DNA of 9,388 nt from Thiotrichales bacterium (GTDB lineage: Bacteria; Pseudomonadota; Gammaproteobacteria; Francisellales; CACEW01): assembly GCA_023266165.1 (NCBI GenBank), contig JAHFRR010000047.1, forward strand, positions 1-9,388. Direction: 5' to 3'. The notes under the pieces are model-generated. The model was not told the DNA's origin. It was given only the letters and a program-made list of their open reading frames with translations, and ran no database searches. The position numbers and the translations under genes were made by a program. This document shows positions 1-7,040 of this stretch, piece after piece (the stretch's first letter is position 1; the number at the start of each line of letters is the position of its first letter).

Positions 1-786
1 ACGGCGTCGTTCTTAAAAGCCATTGGCCCTGAGCCTTGGCATGCCGCGTATGTGCAGCCTTCACGGCGCCCTAAAGATGGTCGTTATGGCGAAAACCCGA
101 ATCGAACGCAACACTATTACCAGTTTCAAGTGGTACTCAAACCCTCTCCTCCCGATATTCAAGAATTATATTTAGGGTCTCTGAAAGCGTTAGGTTTTGA
201 TTTATTAAAAAATGATATTCGCTTTGTCGAAGACAACTGGGAATCCCCCACCTTGGGTGCTTGGGGATTGGGCTGGGAAGTCTGGAACAATGGCATGGAG
301 GTCACCCAGTTTACGTATTTCCAGCAAGTTGGAGGTTTGGACTGCAAGCCTGTCATGGGGGAGATCACCTATGGTTTAGAGCGCTTGGCGATGTACATTC
401 AGGGTGTTGACTCCATGTTTGATCTGGTCTGGAGCGATGGGCCGTTTGGAACCGTGACCTATGGAGATGTTTTTAAGCAAAACGAAGTCGAGATGTCCAA
501 ATATAATTTTGAGGCGGCCCATGTCGAGAAGTTGTTTGCGCTATTTGACTTGTTTGAGTCTGAGAGCCAGAGATTGATTGGCTTAGCGCTGGCATTGCCA
601 GCTTATGAGATGATGCTCAAAGCCTCGCATACGTTTAATGTATTAGACGCGCGTCGTGCAATTTCAGTGAGCGAGCGTCAACGCTATATCTTGCGGGTGA
701 GAGCGCTCTCACGCAGCGTTGCAGAGGCGTATTATGTATCTAGGGAACGCTTAGGCTTTCCCCTGTGTCAGGAGGGTTTGGTATGA
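1..786 (+). CDS. glyQ: Glycyl-tRNA synthetase alpha subunit (5' end missing)
   Basis: This is the catalytic subunit of the bacterial alpha2-beta2 glycyl-tRNA synthetase, which activates glycine with ATP for transfer to tRNA-Gly in the cytoplasm. Reading is open from base 1 in frame 1, so the gene starts upstream. The first visible residues (TASFLKAIGPEP) align with about residue 42 of the 303-aa E. coli protein, so roughly 41 residues are missing and 261 are present. Class II synthetase sequence is nearly unbroken: AYVQPSRRPKDGRYGENPNR, DNWESPTLGAWGLGWEVW, FTYFQQVGG, and a motif-3-like GLERLAMYIQ segment. The C-terminus (ISVSERQRYILRVRAL, then AEAYYVSRERLGFP) also matches the family. The GTA-TGA end overlaps the glyS start as ATGA, which implies translational coupling of the two subunits. 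An internal ATG/GTG start is not credible because family homology continues to the window edge. Confidence 0.97.
   Translation, partial: TASFLKAIGPEPWHAAYVQPSRRPKDGRYGENPNRTQHYYQFQVVLKPSPPDIQELYLGSLKALGFDLLKNDIRFVEDNWESPTLGAWGLGWEVWNNGMEVTQFTYFQQVGGLDCKPVMGEITYGLERLAMYIQGVDSMFDLVWSDGPFGTVTYGDVFKQNEVEMSKYNFEAAHVEKLFALFDLFESESQRLIGLALALPAYEMMLKASHTFNVLDARRAISVSERQRYILRVRALSRSVAEAYYVSRERLGFPLCQEGLV
770..775 (+). promoter_or_regulatory. Shine-Dalgarno that fixes the glyS start
   Basis: AGGAGG lies 7 nt upstream of the ATG at 783, inside the last codons of glyQ. It supports 783 over the in-frame GTG at 765, which would add six residues with no family counterpart and has no comparable site in front of it. 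Confidence 0.85.
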
Positions 787-2870
787 CCATGCACGCCACA
801 CACACTTTTCTATTGGAGTTGGGCACGGAAGAGTTACCTCCAAAGGCGCTCGATGGATTTGCGCAGGTGTTGAAAGACCAGATGGAGGCGCAGTTGAGGC
901 AAGCTAGCCTTGGCTTTCAGGATGTTCAGGTGTTTGCAGGCCCGCGGCGCTTAACCATTAAAATATTGGGATTGGCGCAGTCGCAGCCGGATCTCAAGAG
1001 TGCTCGCAAAGGCCCTGCGTGGGACAGTGCTTTGGACGCGCACAACCATCCAACGCCTGCCCTCTTAGGGTTTCTCAAGAGTATTGATGCAAAGGTTTCA
1101 GAGATCGAGATGCTGGAAACTCCCAAAGGCCGCTTTGTTCAAGTACAGCAAATCATTCCTGGGCGATCTGCCCAGGCTTTGTTGCCCTTGATGGTCACGG
1201 AGAGTTTCAAAAAACACCCGATCCCTAAAACCATGCGCTGGGGAGCAGGGGCGATTGAATTTGTCAGGCCTACACGTTGGTTGTTAGCGCTGTTAGATTC
1301 TGAAATATTACAGATGGATCTCTTGGGCCAAGTTTCTGGAAATAAAACGTTTGGACATCGCTTTCATCATCCGAGCCCAATTACGCTCACCCATGCGGAT
1401 CAGTATCCTCACATTTTAGAAGATCAGGGTTTTGTGATCCCGTGCGCGCTCAAGCGACGGCAAAAGATCGAGCGCCAGATTCAAGATTTGACAGATCGAC
1501 TGGGCGCCCAAGCCTCTGTGGATCCTGAGTTATTAAAAGAAGTCTCCAATATTGTGGAATGGCCCGTCAGCTTACTTTGTCAATTTGATCAAGATTTTCT
1601 GACAGTGCCTCAAGAGGCTTTAATTGCTTCGATGCAGGGCCATCAAAAATGTTTTCCTGTCAAAGACCGTGCGGGTAAGCTTTTACCCTATTTTATTGCG
1701 GTGTCTAATCTGGAGAGCAAAGATCCTGATTTCATTATTCAGGGTAACCAGAAAGTCATGCGGGCGAGATTGTCAGATGCGAAGTTTTTTTATAAGACGG
1801 ATTTGATTGTAAAGCTAGAGGCTTATACCAATGGTTTAAAGAATGTGACTTTTCAAGCGGGACTCGGGTCTTTGTTTGATAAAACAGGACGCTTAGAAAC
1901 GCTATCTTATAGAATTGCTCAAAGTGACTTCAAAGGGCTTGAGGGTGATACGCAACTTGCAGTGAATGCAGCGTGCGCTGCTGGTTTATCTAAATCCGAC
2001 TTGATGACTCACATGGTTATGGAGTTCCCTGAGCTTCAGGGTGTGATGGGGCGAGAATACGCGAGAGCATCAGGCGAGAATCCTGAGGTTTGTGAAGCTT
2101 TGTTTGAACAATACCAAGCAGAGCCGCAGTCTTTATTGGGAAAAATTTTGGCGCTGGTAGATCATGTCGATAATCTGGTAGCGCTTTTTGGAATAAACCA
2201 AAAACCGACGGGAAGCAAAGACCCGTACGCGCTACGCCGTGCAGGGATTCGCGCGGTGTACTTGCTCTCTCAGGGGGCATTGGCAGGGTTGGATATCAAA
2301 GCGCTGCTGGAGGCGTCGCGAGCTTTGTTTAAAGAAGGCCTCCTGAAAAACCCCAATGTGTGTGTTGAAGTATATGAGTTTATCTTGGAGCGTATTGCTC
2401 AGTCTTGCAAAGCCGAACGCGCCTTGATGGCATCAGCTTTTGAGGCTGCTTCCAGTGTTGAATTTGGCTCTCTGGGTGAGCTATTTGAAAAAATCAAAGC
2501 CCTCGAACAATTTGCCCAAACACCTGAGGCGCCGTCTTTAATCGCTGCGAATAAACGAGTCAGTCATCTTTTACAGAAGCAAGATGAACTCTCTGGCCAG
2601 ATAGATCCAGCGTTGCTTCAAGAGTGGGATCAGGTGTTGTTTAAAAAAATGGAGCTGATCTCTGATAGAGTCAAAACACCTTTAAAACAAAAACCCCCAA
2701 ATTATGCGCGTGCATTGGAGGTGTTGGGGCAGCTGAACGTGGAAGTTGACCTGTACTTTGAGAAAACCATGATTATGGTTGATGATCTGGCGCTTCGCAA
2801 TAATCGATTGGCTTTGCTGAAAAAACTGCATGGATTGTTGATGTCAGTGGGGGATTTGTCGAGGTTGTAG
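783..2870 (+). CDS. glyS: Glycyl-tRNA synthetase beta subunit
   Basis: The beta subunit binds tRNA-Gly and is needed with GlyQ for aminoacylation. The protein is 695 aa, close to the 689 aa of E. coli GlyS. The N-terminus carries the family signature LLELGTEELPPKAL (about residues 10-23), followed by FVRPTRWLLALL. The HD-like region around residue 406 reads SKSDLMTHMVMEF and then QGVMGREYA. KDPYALRRAG starts at residue 479. The C-terminal anticodon-binding region ends in a conserved MIMVDDLALRNNRLALLKKL. The start at 783 is chosen from the ATGA overlap with glyQ and the AGGAGG seven bases upstream; a second in-frame ATG follows at 789 but is less well spaced. No frameshift or gap is visible. 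The gene ends only 22 bases from the convergent nuoC stop, and I see no intrinsic terminator between them. Confidence 0.97.
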   Translation: MTMHATHTFLLELGTEELPPKALDGFAQVLKDQMEAQLRQASLGFQDVQVFAGPRRLTIKILGLAQSQPDLKSARKGPAWDSALDAHNHPTPALLGFLKSIDAKVSEIEMLETPKGRFVQVQQIIPGRSAQALLPLMVTESFKKHPIPKTMRWGAGAIEFVRPTRWLLALLDSEILQMDLLGQVSGNKTFGHRFHHPSPITLTHADQYPHILEDQGFVIPCALKRRQKIERQIQDLTDRLGAQASVDPELLKEVSNIVEWPVSLLCQFDQDFLTVPQEALIASMQGHQKCFPVKDRAGKLLPYFIAVSNLESKDPDFIIQGNQKVMRARLSDAKFFYKTDLIVKLEAYTNGLKNVTFQAGLGSLFDKTGRLETLSYRIAQSDFKGLEGDTQLAVNAACAAGLSKSDLMTHMVMEFPELQGVMGREYARASGENPEVCEALFEQYQAEPQSLLGKILALVDHVDNLVALFGINQKPTGSKDPYALRRAGIRAVYLLSQGALAGLDIKALLEASRALFKEGLLKNPNVCVEVYEFILERIAQSCKAERALMASAFEAASSVEFGSLGELFEKIKALEQFAQTPEAPSLIAANKRVSHLLQKQDELSGQIDPALLQEWDQVLFKKMELISDRVKTPLKQKPPNYARALEVLGQLNVEVDLYFEKTMIMVDDLALRNNRLALLKKLHGLLMSVGDLSRL

Positions 2871-2892
2871 GAGTGCCCTCTCAACATCCATC

Positions 2893-3522
2893 CTACCGAA
2901 TCACCTTCGGCACCAACACTCTCGGCTCAATTTCGACGGGGCCATAGATGACGCGCTTAAGCGCTGCATCGTAGCGCATTTCTACCGTCCCACTCACGGG
3001 GAAATCTTTTCTGAAAGGATGCCCTACAAACCCATAATCTGTGAGGATTCGACGCAAGTCAGGATGGTTGTCAAAGACAATACCCATCAGATCAAACGCC
3101 TCTCGCTCATACCAATTGGCCACGGGCCAAATCTCGCTGATGGAGGGTATGAGGGGGTGTTCAAGAGAGAGATAGGCTTTAACCCGCACGCGAGTATTGT
3201 TTTGGAGAGACAGCAAGTGATAGACCACTGCAAATCGCTTTGGGTTCTCAAGATCTAACGACGTTGGATCGAGAGGTTCAGCCGCACGTGAAAAGCCTGT
3301 AGAAGTCGCCTCATGCGTTTTCCATTCGGCTTTTCCAAATGCGGCATAGTCGACAGCAGCCAGATCTATCAAGGTTTCAAAGCCCAGCTGATCTCGCAGC
3401 AAGGTCATGGTTTTAAGAATTGCTTGAGGGCTGACTTCCAGGGTGAGCTCCCCTAACAGCTCTTGAGAAGCCAGGATCAGGTCTTGAAGGACGTTTTGGA
3501 AGGGAGAGAGGCGTTCGCTCAT
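2893..3522 (-). CDS. nuoC: NADH-quinone oxidoreductase subunit C (30 kDa)
   Basis: NuoC is a peripheral-arm subunit of proton-pumping complex I, sitting next to NuoB and NuoD on the cytoplasmic side of the inner membrane. The 209-aa length suits a separate NuoC; it is not the NuoCD fusion of E. coli. The 30-kDa subunit signature is clear in the second half: NWYEREAFDLMGIVFDNHPD, then LRRILTDYGF and GHPFRKDFP. The tail EMRYDAALKRVIYGPVEIEP is also typical. The start overlaps the nuoB stop as ATGA (3519-3522), with AAGGA (3534-3530) seven bases upstream on the minus strand, so coupled translation is expected. The normal next gene, nuoD, is absent: the minus-strand series ends here, facing glyS. 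Confidence 0.96.
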   Translation of the reverse strand: MSERLSPFQNVLQDLILASQELLGELTLEVSPQAILKTMTLLRDQLGFETLIDLAAVDYAAFGKAEWKTHEATSTGFSRAAEPLDPTSLDLENPKRFAVVYHLLSLQNNTRVRVKAYLSLEHPLIPSISEIWPVANWYEREAFDLMGIVFDNHPDLRRILTDYGFVGHPFRKDFPVSGTVEMRYDAALKRVIYGPVEIEPRVLVPKVIR

Positions 3523-4001
3523 GCTGACATCCTTTCTCTGCGTCGAATTTTATTTTGAAGCTGGATGATCCCATACAGCAACGCTTCTGCTGTTGGTGGG
3601 CAACCAGGGACATAGATGTCAACTGGCACAATGCGATCGCAGCCTCGAACAACGGAATAAGAATAGTGATAATACCCACCACCATTGGCACATGAGCCCA
3701 TCGAGATCACCCATTTGGGGTCGGTCATTTGATCGTACACGCGCCGTAATGCAGGTGCCATTTTATTACAGAGTGTCCCTGCGACAATCATTACATCTGC
3801 TTGTCTGGGGGAGGGGCGAAAGACCACACCAAAACGATCTAAGTCATATCGAGAGGCGCCTGCTTGCATCATTTCCACGGCGCAACACGCCAAACCGAAG
3901 GTCATCGGCCAGAGCGAACCGGATCGCGCCCAGTTAATCAGGCTCTCTGCAGTGGTGGTGACAAAGCCTTCCTGGCCAAACAGGGCGTTCTTTACTCCCA
4001 T
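3519..4001 (-). CDS. nuoB: NADH-quinone oxidoreductase subunit B (N2 cluster subunit)
   Basis: NuoB (PSST/20-kDa homologue) carries the terminal [4Fe-4S] cluster N2 of complex I, which passes electrons to quinone at the junction of the peripheral and membrane arms. The four expected ligands are all present in a 160-aa protein: adjacent Cys39-Cys40 (FGLACCAVEMM), Cys104 (MGSCANGGGYY) and Cys134 (VPGCPPTAEALL). The intervening sequence, including YDLDRFGVVFRPSPRQADVM, is near consensus. The ATG at 4001 gives an N-terminus (MGVKNAL...GFVTTTAESLINWA) that matches short NuoB proteins. It lies 4 bases after the nuoA stop, with a weak GGGA-type ribosome site inside the end of nuoA, and the stop overlaps nuoC. 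Everything needed for an active subunit is visible. Confidence 0.97.
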   Translation of the reverse strand: MGVKNALFGQEGFVTTTAESLINWARSGSLWPMTFGLACCAVEMMQAGASRYDLDRFGVVFRPSPRQADVMIVAGTLCNKMAPALRRVYDQMTDPKWVISMGSCANGGGYYHYSYSVVRGCDRIVPVDIYVPGCPPTAEALLYGIIQLQNKIRRRERMSA

Positions 4002-4005
4002 GTTT

Positions 4006-4377
4006 TTATTCCCATTCTAACGCTCCCTTTTTCCATTCATAGATAAATCCGAAGATCAGCAGTAACAAGAACGCACCCATGGCAAACACGCCAGCCCAGG
4101 CCATCTGCCGTAAGGCGATTGCCCAGGGAAATAAAAAGGCGACCTCCAGATCAAAAACGATAAACAAAATCGCGACGAGATAGAATCTTACATCAAAGGG
4201 CATGCGTGCGTTATCAACAGCATCAAACCCGCATTCAAAGGGCACAAGCTTGTCGCCGGCACCTGTTCGCTGGGTCTTTAAAATCTTGGCCACACACGTG
4301 CTGCCGATGATAATCGCCATAGAAAGCAGAATCGCAAAGATCAAAAAAATCAAGATGGGCAAGTAGTTATGCAGCAC
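4006..4377 (-). CDS. nuoA: NADH-quinone oxidoreductase subunit A
   Basis: NuoA (ND3 homologue) is a small inner-membrane subunit of complex I close to the quinone site. The 123-aa protein has three hydrophobic segments, at about residues 5-30, 64-86 and 94-113. The first loop contains the family motif VPFECGFDA, with Cys49 matching the loop cysteine of mitochondrial ND3 that E. coli NuoA lacks. Next come FDVRFYLVAILF and FDLEVAFLFPW with their membrane-embedded acidic residues. The start is GTG at 4377 (GTG CTG CAT AAC TAC): a run of six G on the minus strand (4389-4384) lies six bases upstream, and MLHNYLPIL fits the family start. It is the first gene of the nuoABC series and has a consensus -10 about 30 bases upstream. 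Confidence 0.95.
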   Translation of the reverse strand: MLHNYLPILIFLIFAILLSMAIIIGSTCVAKILKTQRTGAGDKLVPFECGFDAVDNARMPFDVRFYLVAILFIVFDLEVAFLFPWAIALRQMAWAGVFAMGAFLLLLIFGFIYEWKKGALEWE

Positions 4378-4406
4378 AGCAATCCCCCCGTGTGAATGTG
4401 CCGCTG

Positions 4407-4434
4407 ATTATAGCGAAATTCTCTCGTAACGCAA
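4407..4434 (-). promoter_or_regulatory. Promoter for nuoABC
   Basis: On the minus strand a perfect TATAAT (4412-4407) is preceded, after 16 bases, by TTGCGT (4434-4429). Transcription would begin near 4400, giving a leader of only about 23 nt before the nuoA GTG. The -35 matches consensus at three of six positions; the -10 is exact. This is a sequence match only. Confidence 0.6.
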
Positions 4435-4460
4435 TGGGTTGTTTGCAGCTCGCAATTCTC

Positions 4461-4489
4461 TTGATATTTTAAAATAACAAATTTATAGT
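4461..4489 (+). promoter_or_regulatory. Promoter for the 511-aa membrane protein gene
   Basis: TTGATA (4461-4466), a 17-base AT-rich spacer and TATAGT (4484-4489) form a near-consensus sigma70 promoter. The expected start is near 4496, which leaves a leader of about 40 nt to the ATG at 4535. It is back-to-back with the nuoA promoter, so the two divergent units share a roughly 157-bp control region. Confidence 0.6.
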
Positions 4490-4534
4490 AGCGACTTCTA
4501 TTAAGAATTATAAATCTAGCAGGATGTCCGATAG

Positions 4535-6070
4535 ATGTTAACTTTCAGTGCGCTTCTCGAGAAAAATAATCCAGGAATGCCTCAGTGCGTGCTGGATCAG
4601 ATTGTACGGGTGATCCCCCCTGCATTATCAGAGGATATCATCGCATTTTGGAAGCAACATCTGCTAGGCGGGCATTTGCAGCATCAGCTCCATGGGCTCT
4701 TACGTTATCAAAAGACTGTCTTAGGGATCAAAGGGCGTCAATGGGAGCACTCGGTGTGGCCAGTGGCAGAATTTCTGTATCAGGCACTTTACGCGCCTGA
4801 GATCTCCACCTCACAGTACGGTGGCCTGATTCACTTCTCTGAAAATGTTCCTGAGGTAGATATTTTAAGTCAGAATTTCGTTATTTTTTCAAATGTCACA
4901 TTGTCTGATACGGCATCTTATCTGGCGATGCAATTGGCGTTTCTGATGCTGGGATTTTTGATGTCACTGTGGATGGGCCAGGAGGTGGTGTCGTATCAGA
5001 ACATTGGGTTTTCAGTGGTCATCGCTGTGGTTTCCATGTGTGTCGCGTTGCAGAAAAACGCTCGAGTGAACCAAGTACGAACAAAGATATCTGGGAAATT
5101 GTGTGATCCACGCTGGGATGATTGCTTAATCCAAATGATGAATATGGCCTCCCGTGAGGGCGCTGTTGATTTGGCTCAGCGCAGTCATAGGTACCCAGAT
5201 TTATCGATGCGCCAAGCGTTTTTGCTTCAACTGTATGCGGGAGATATCAAAAACTTATCCGACATCTGGAACGCCCCCGCAGAAAATGAGATATATACAG
5301 AACCTCGTGGGGTTGCAGGATTGAGAAAGGCCTATTTCGCACATACGATGCGAGACTCAAGCCATCGGGTAAATTATTTTGGGCGTTACGGCGCAGAGCG
5401 TTTTAAAGGGAGCATAGATCCTTGGGTGTTTTTGTTGTCTGCCTTGTATGCTCAAAAAACCACAGAAGCGCAGCTTCTGCTTTCGCACGCGGGTTTTTCA
5501 AGAGAAGATGTGAAAAGGTATGCCTGGGCGCTTTGGATCATGGCACCGTGGGCTTTTGGCATTCTATCTGAGATCAAGGGAAACACGCCCGCGGCCTTAT
5601 TCAATAGCATCGTTAATGGAATACACCATTTTAGCAACGTACGTACACTGCCTTTTATTAAAATGCTGCTCTCAGGTTTTTTCCTTTACAAAACTCGTCA
5701 ACAAGATCCTGCCAAGCTCAAGCGAATCCAGAGAGCCTTGATACAGCCTTTGCAGGCGAGACAGTTAGACCAAGAGCTCACGCAATACGTGCAAAAAAGC
5801 GTTGGAAACCAAGTGCTGTCACTCTCTTGGGATCAGCAGGTCAAAGTTGAGGGGGTTAAAGCGCCCCTCACGTTAAGAGAGCTGATGATGTTGGCGTGGA
5901 TTTCTGGAGAGTTCCAGTGTGTTCAGTCCATGCATTTATTAGTAATAGGGGAGACGGTGACAGGTATGGCGTTGGTGAATCCTGCCCAGATGGCTGATCC
6001 CATGAGGCAGGCATTGACTGTGCCAACTACTGTGCCAACCACTGCGCCACTTGCTTTGCATAATACGTGA
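4535..6070 (+). CDS. Unrecognised 511-aa protein with central two-helix membrane hairpin
   Basis: I do not recognise this protein or any domain in it. Residues 1-125 form a soluble-looking N-terminal region. Two hydrophobic segments follow (about 127-147, ASYLAMQLAFLMLGFLM, and 157-173, NIGFSVVIAVVSMCVAL), joined by a short loop and followed by basic residues (QKNARVNQVRTK). That pattern suggests a membrane hairpin with both ends cytoplasmic. The 335-residue C-terminal part is mixed alpha-like sequence with weaker hydrophobic stretches near 330-345 and 372-385. It ends in a Thr/Pro tail (TVPTTVPTTAP) encoded by a 12-bp tandem repeat. There is no signal peptide. AGGA ten bases upstream and a good promoter support the start at 4535. 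The long clean frame and independent promoter argue for a real gene. Its last 44 bases overlap the end of hemB on the other strand. Genomic context gives no function. Confidence 0.85.
   Translation: MLTFSALLEKNNPGMPQCVLDQIVRVIPPALSEDIIAFWKQHLLGGHLQHQLHGLLRYQKTVLGIKGRQWEHSVWPVAEFLYQALYAPEISTSQYGGLIHFSENVPEVDILSQNFVIFSNVTLSDTASYLAMQLAFLMLGFLMSLWMGQEVVSYQNIGFSVVIAVVSMCVALQKNARVNQVRTKISGKLCDPRWDDCLIQMMNMASREGAVDLAQRSHRYPDLSMRQAFLLQLYAGDIKNLSDIWNAPAENEIYTEPRGVAGLRKAYFAHTMRDSSHRVNYFGRYGAERFKGSIDPWVFLLSALYAQKTTEAQLLLSHAGFSREDVKRYAWALWIMAPWAFGILSEIKGNTPAALFNSIVNGIHHFSNVRTLPFIKMLLSGFFLYKTRQQDPAKLKRIQRALIQPLQARQLDQELTQYVQKSVGNQVLSLSWDQQVKVEGVKAPLTLRELMMLAWISGEFQCVQSMHLLVIGETVTGMALVNPAQMADPMRQALTVPTTVPTTAPLALHNT
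6017..6052. repeat. Three 12-bp tandem units at overlapping gene ends
   Basis: Three consecutive units read ACTGTGCCAACT, ACTGTGCCAACC and ACTGCGCCACTT. On the plus strand they encode the TVPT/TVPT/TAPL tail of the 511-aa protein. On the minus strand units 3 and 2 encode the last residues of HemB, and the hemB TAG (6029-6027) lies across the junction of units 1 and 2. Replication slippage is the simple explanation. Confidence 0.8.
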
Positions 6071-7040
6071 GAACCGCATCGCACCCCGCACGCTTGAGGC
6101 TGATCAGGCTTTCAAGCACGGTTTTCTCTTCATCAAGCCAGCCATGGTGGCTGGCAGCTTTGAGCATGGCGTATTCGCCGCTGACTTGATAGGCAAACGT
6201 GGGTACTTGGAATGTTTGTTTGACCTGGTAGATGATATCCAAATAGGGTAAACCGGGTTTGATCATGACGATATCCGCCCCCTCTTGGAGATCAAGAGCG
6301 ACTTCATGCAAAGCCTCACGGGCGTTGGCAGGGTTCATCTGATAGCTTTTTTTATGGGATTTCCCGAGCTGGGTTTGGGAGCCCACAGCTTCTCGAAAGG
6401 GGCCATAAAAACTGGAAGCATATTTTGCGGCATAAGATAAAAGTAAAGTGTTATGGAAACCTGAGGCTTCTAGGGCTTGTCGAATAGCTCCAATGCGGCC
6501 ATCCATCATATCAGATGGAGCAATGATGTCAGCACCTGCGTGGGCCTGTGCGAGAGCTTGCTTCACTAAAATCTCAAGTGTCTCATCGTTTAAAACAGTC
6601 CCGCACGCATCCACAATCCCGTCTTGACCGTGGAGCGTATAGGGGTCGAGGGCAACATCTCCTACCACCAAAAGCTCGGGGCAGGCTGCTTTGACTGCTC
6701 GAATCGCCCGTTGTATCAGGCCTTGATCTTGATATGCCTCTTGTGCCCATTCCGTTTTTTGCGAAGGCTCAATCACGGGAAAGAGCGCGATGGCGCGAAT
6801 CCCCAGGCCATACGCGGTTTGCGCTTCTTGTGCCAGAATATCCAGGCTCATGCGCTCAATCCCCGGCATAGAGAGAATAGGCTCTCGAAGATTGCAGCCT
6901 TCTCGCACAAACATCGGATAAATCAGGTCAGAAGGTTTGATCTGGTGTTCGGTCAGAATTTCTCGAATGGCATCGTTCTGGCGCAAGCGACGCAAGCGTG
7001 TGAGAGGGAATTGGCGAGAGAGGGATGAGAGATGCGTCAT
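6027..7040 (-). CDS. hemB: Delta-aminolevulinic acid dehydratase (porphobilinogen synthase)
   Basis: HemB condenses two 5-aminolevulinate molecules to porphobilinogen in cytoplasmic heme synthesis. The 337-aa protein is full length. The two active-site lysines are visible: Lys206 in SYAAKYASSFYGPFREAVGS and the Schiff-base Lys261 in VMIKPGLPYLDII. The region that supplies three zinc cysteines in the E. coli type reads DVALDPYTLHGQDG (about 128-141), with Ala and Asp instead, as in Pseudomonas-type magnesium-dependent enzymes; metal use here is inferred from that. The start at 7040 is chosen over the in-frame ATG at 7154. MTHLSSLSRQFPLTRLRRLR matches the family N-terminus, GAGGA lies ten bases upstream, and the ATG overlaps the dsbB stop as ATGA. 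The longer frame would lie within dsbB. The last residues (YYAKQVAQWLAQ) fall in a tandem repeat shared with the convergent gene. Confidence 0.96.
   Translation of the reverse strand: MTHLSSLSRQFPLTRLRRLRQNDAIREILTEHQIKPSDLIYPMFVREGCNLREPILSMPGIERMSLDILAQEAQTAYGLGIRAIALFPVIEPSQKTEWAQEAYQDQGLIQRAIRAVKAACPELLVVGDVALDPYTLHGQDGIVDACGTVLNDETLEILVKQALAQAHAGADIIAPSDMMDGRIGAIRQALEASGFHNTLLLSYAAKYASSFYGPFREAVGSQTQLGKSHKKSYQMNPANAREALHEVALDLQEGADIVMIKPGLPYLDIIYQVKQTFQVPTFAYQVSGEYAMLKAASHHGWLDEEKTVLESLISLKRAGCDAVLTYYAKQVAQWLAQ

Noticed and set aside
2896..2910. CCGAA-TCACC-TTCGG hairpin near the nuoC/glyS junction
   Set aside because: It is only five pairs, inside the last codons of nuoC, with no T-run on either strand; not a convincing terminator.
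3593..3937. Plus-strand open frame of 114 codons opposite nuoB
   Set aside because: The minus-strand NuoB frame has near-consensus family sequence with all four cluster cysteines; the opposite frame is a by-product with no ribosome site or family features.
6092..6128. GCTTGA/TCAAGC inverted repeat followed by GGTTTTCTCTT, a possible terminator for the 511-aa gene
   Set aside because: The six-base stem does not extend inward without mismatches, the T-run is interrupted, and it lies in conserved hemB coding sequence (KRAGCDAV region).
6624..7028. Plus-strand open frame of 134 codons opposite hemB
   Set aside because: It is antisense to highly conserved HemB sequence and has no recognisable protein features.
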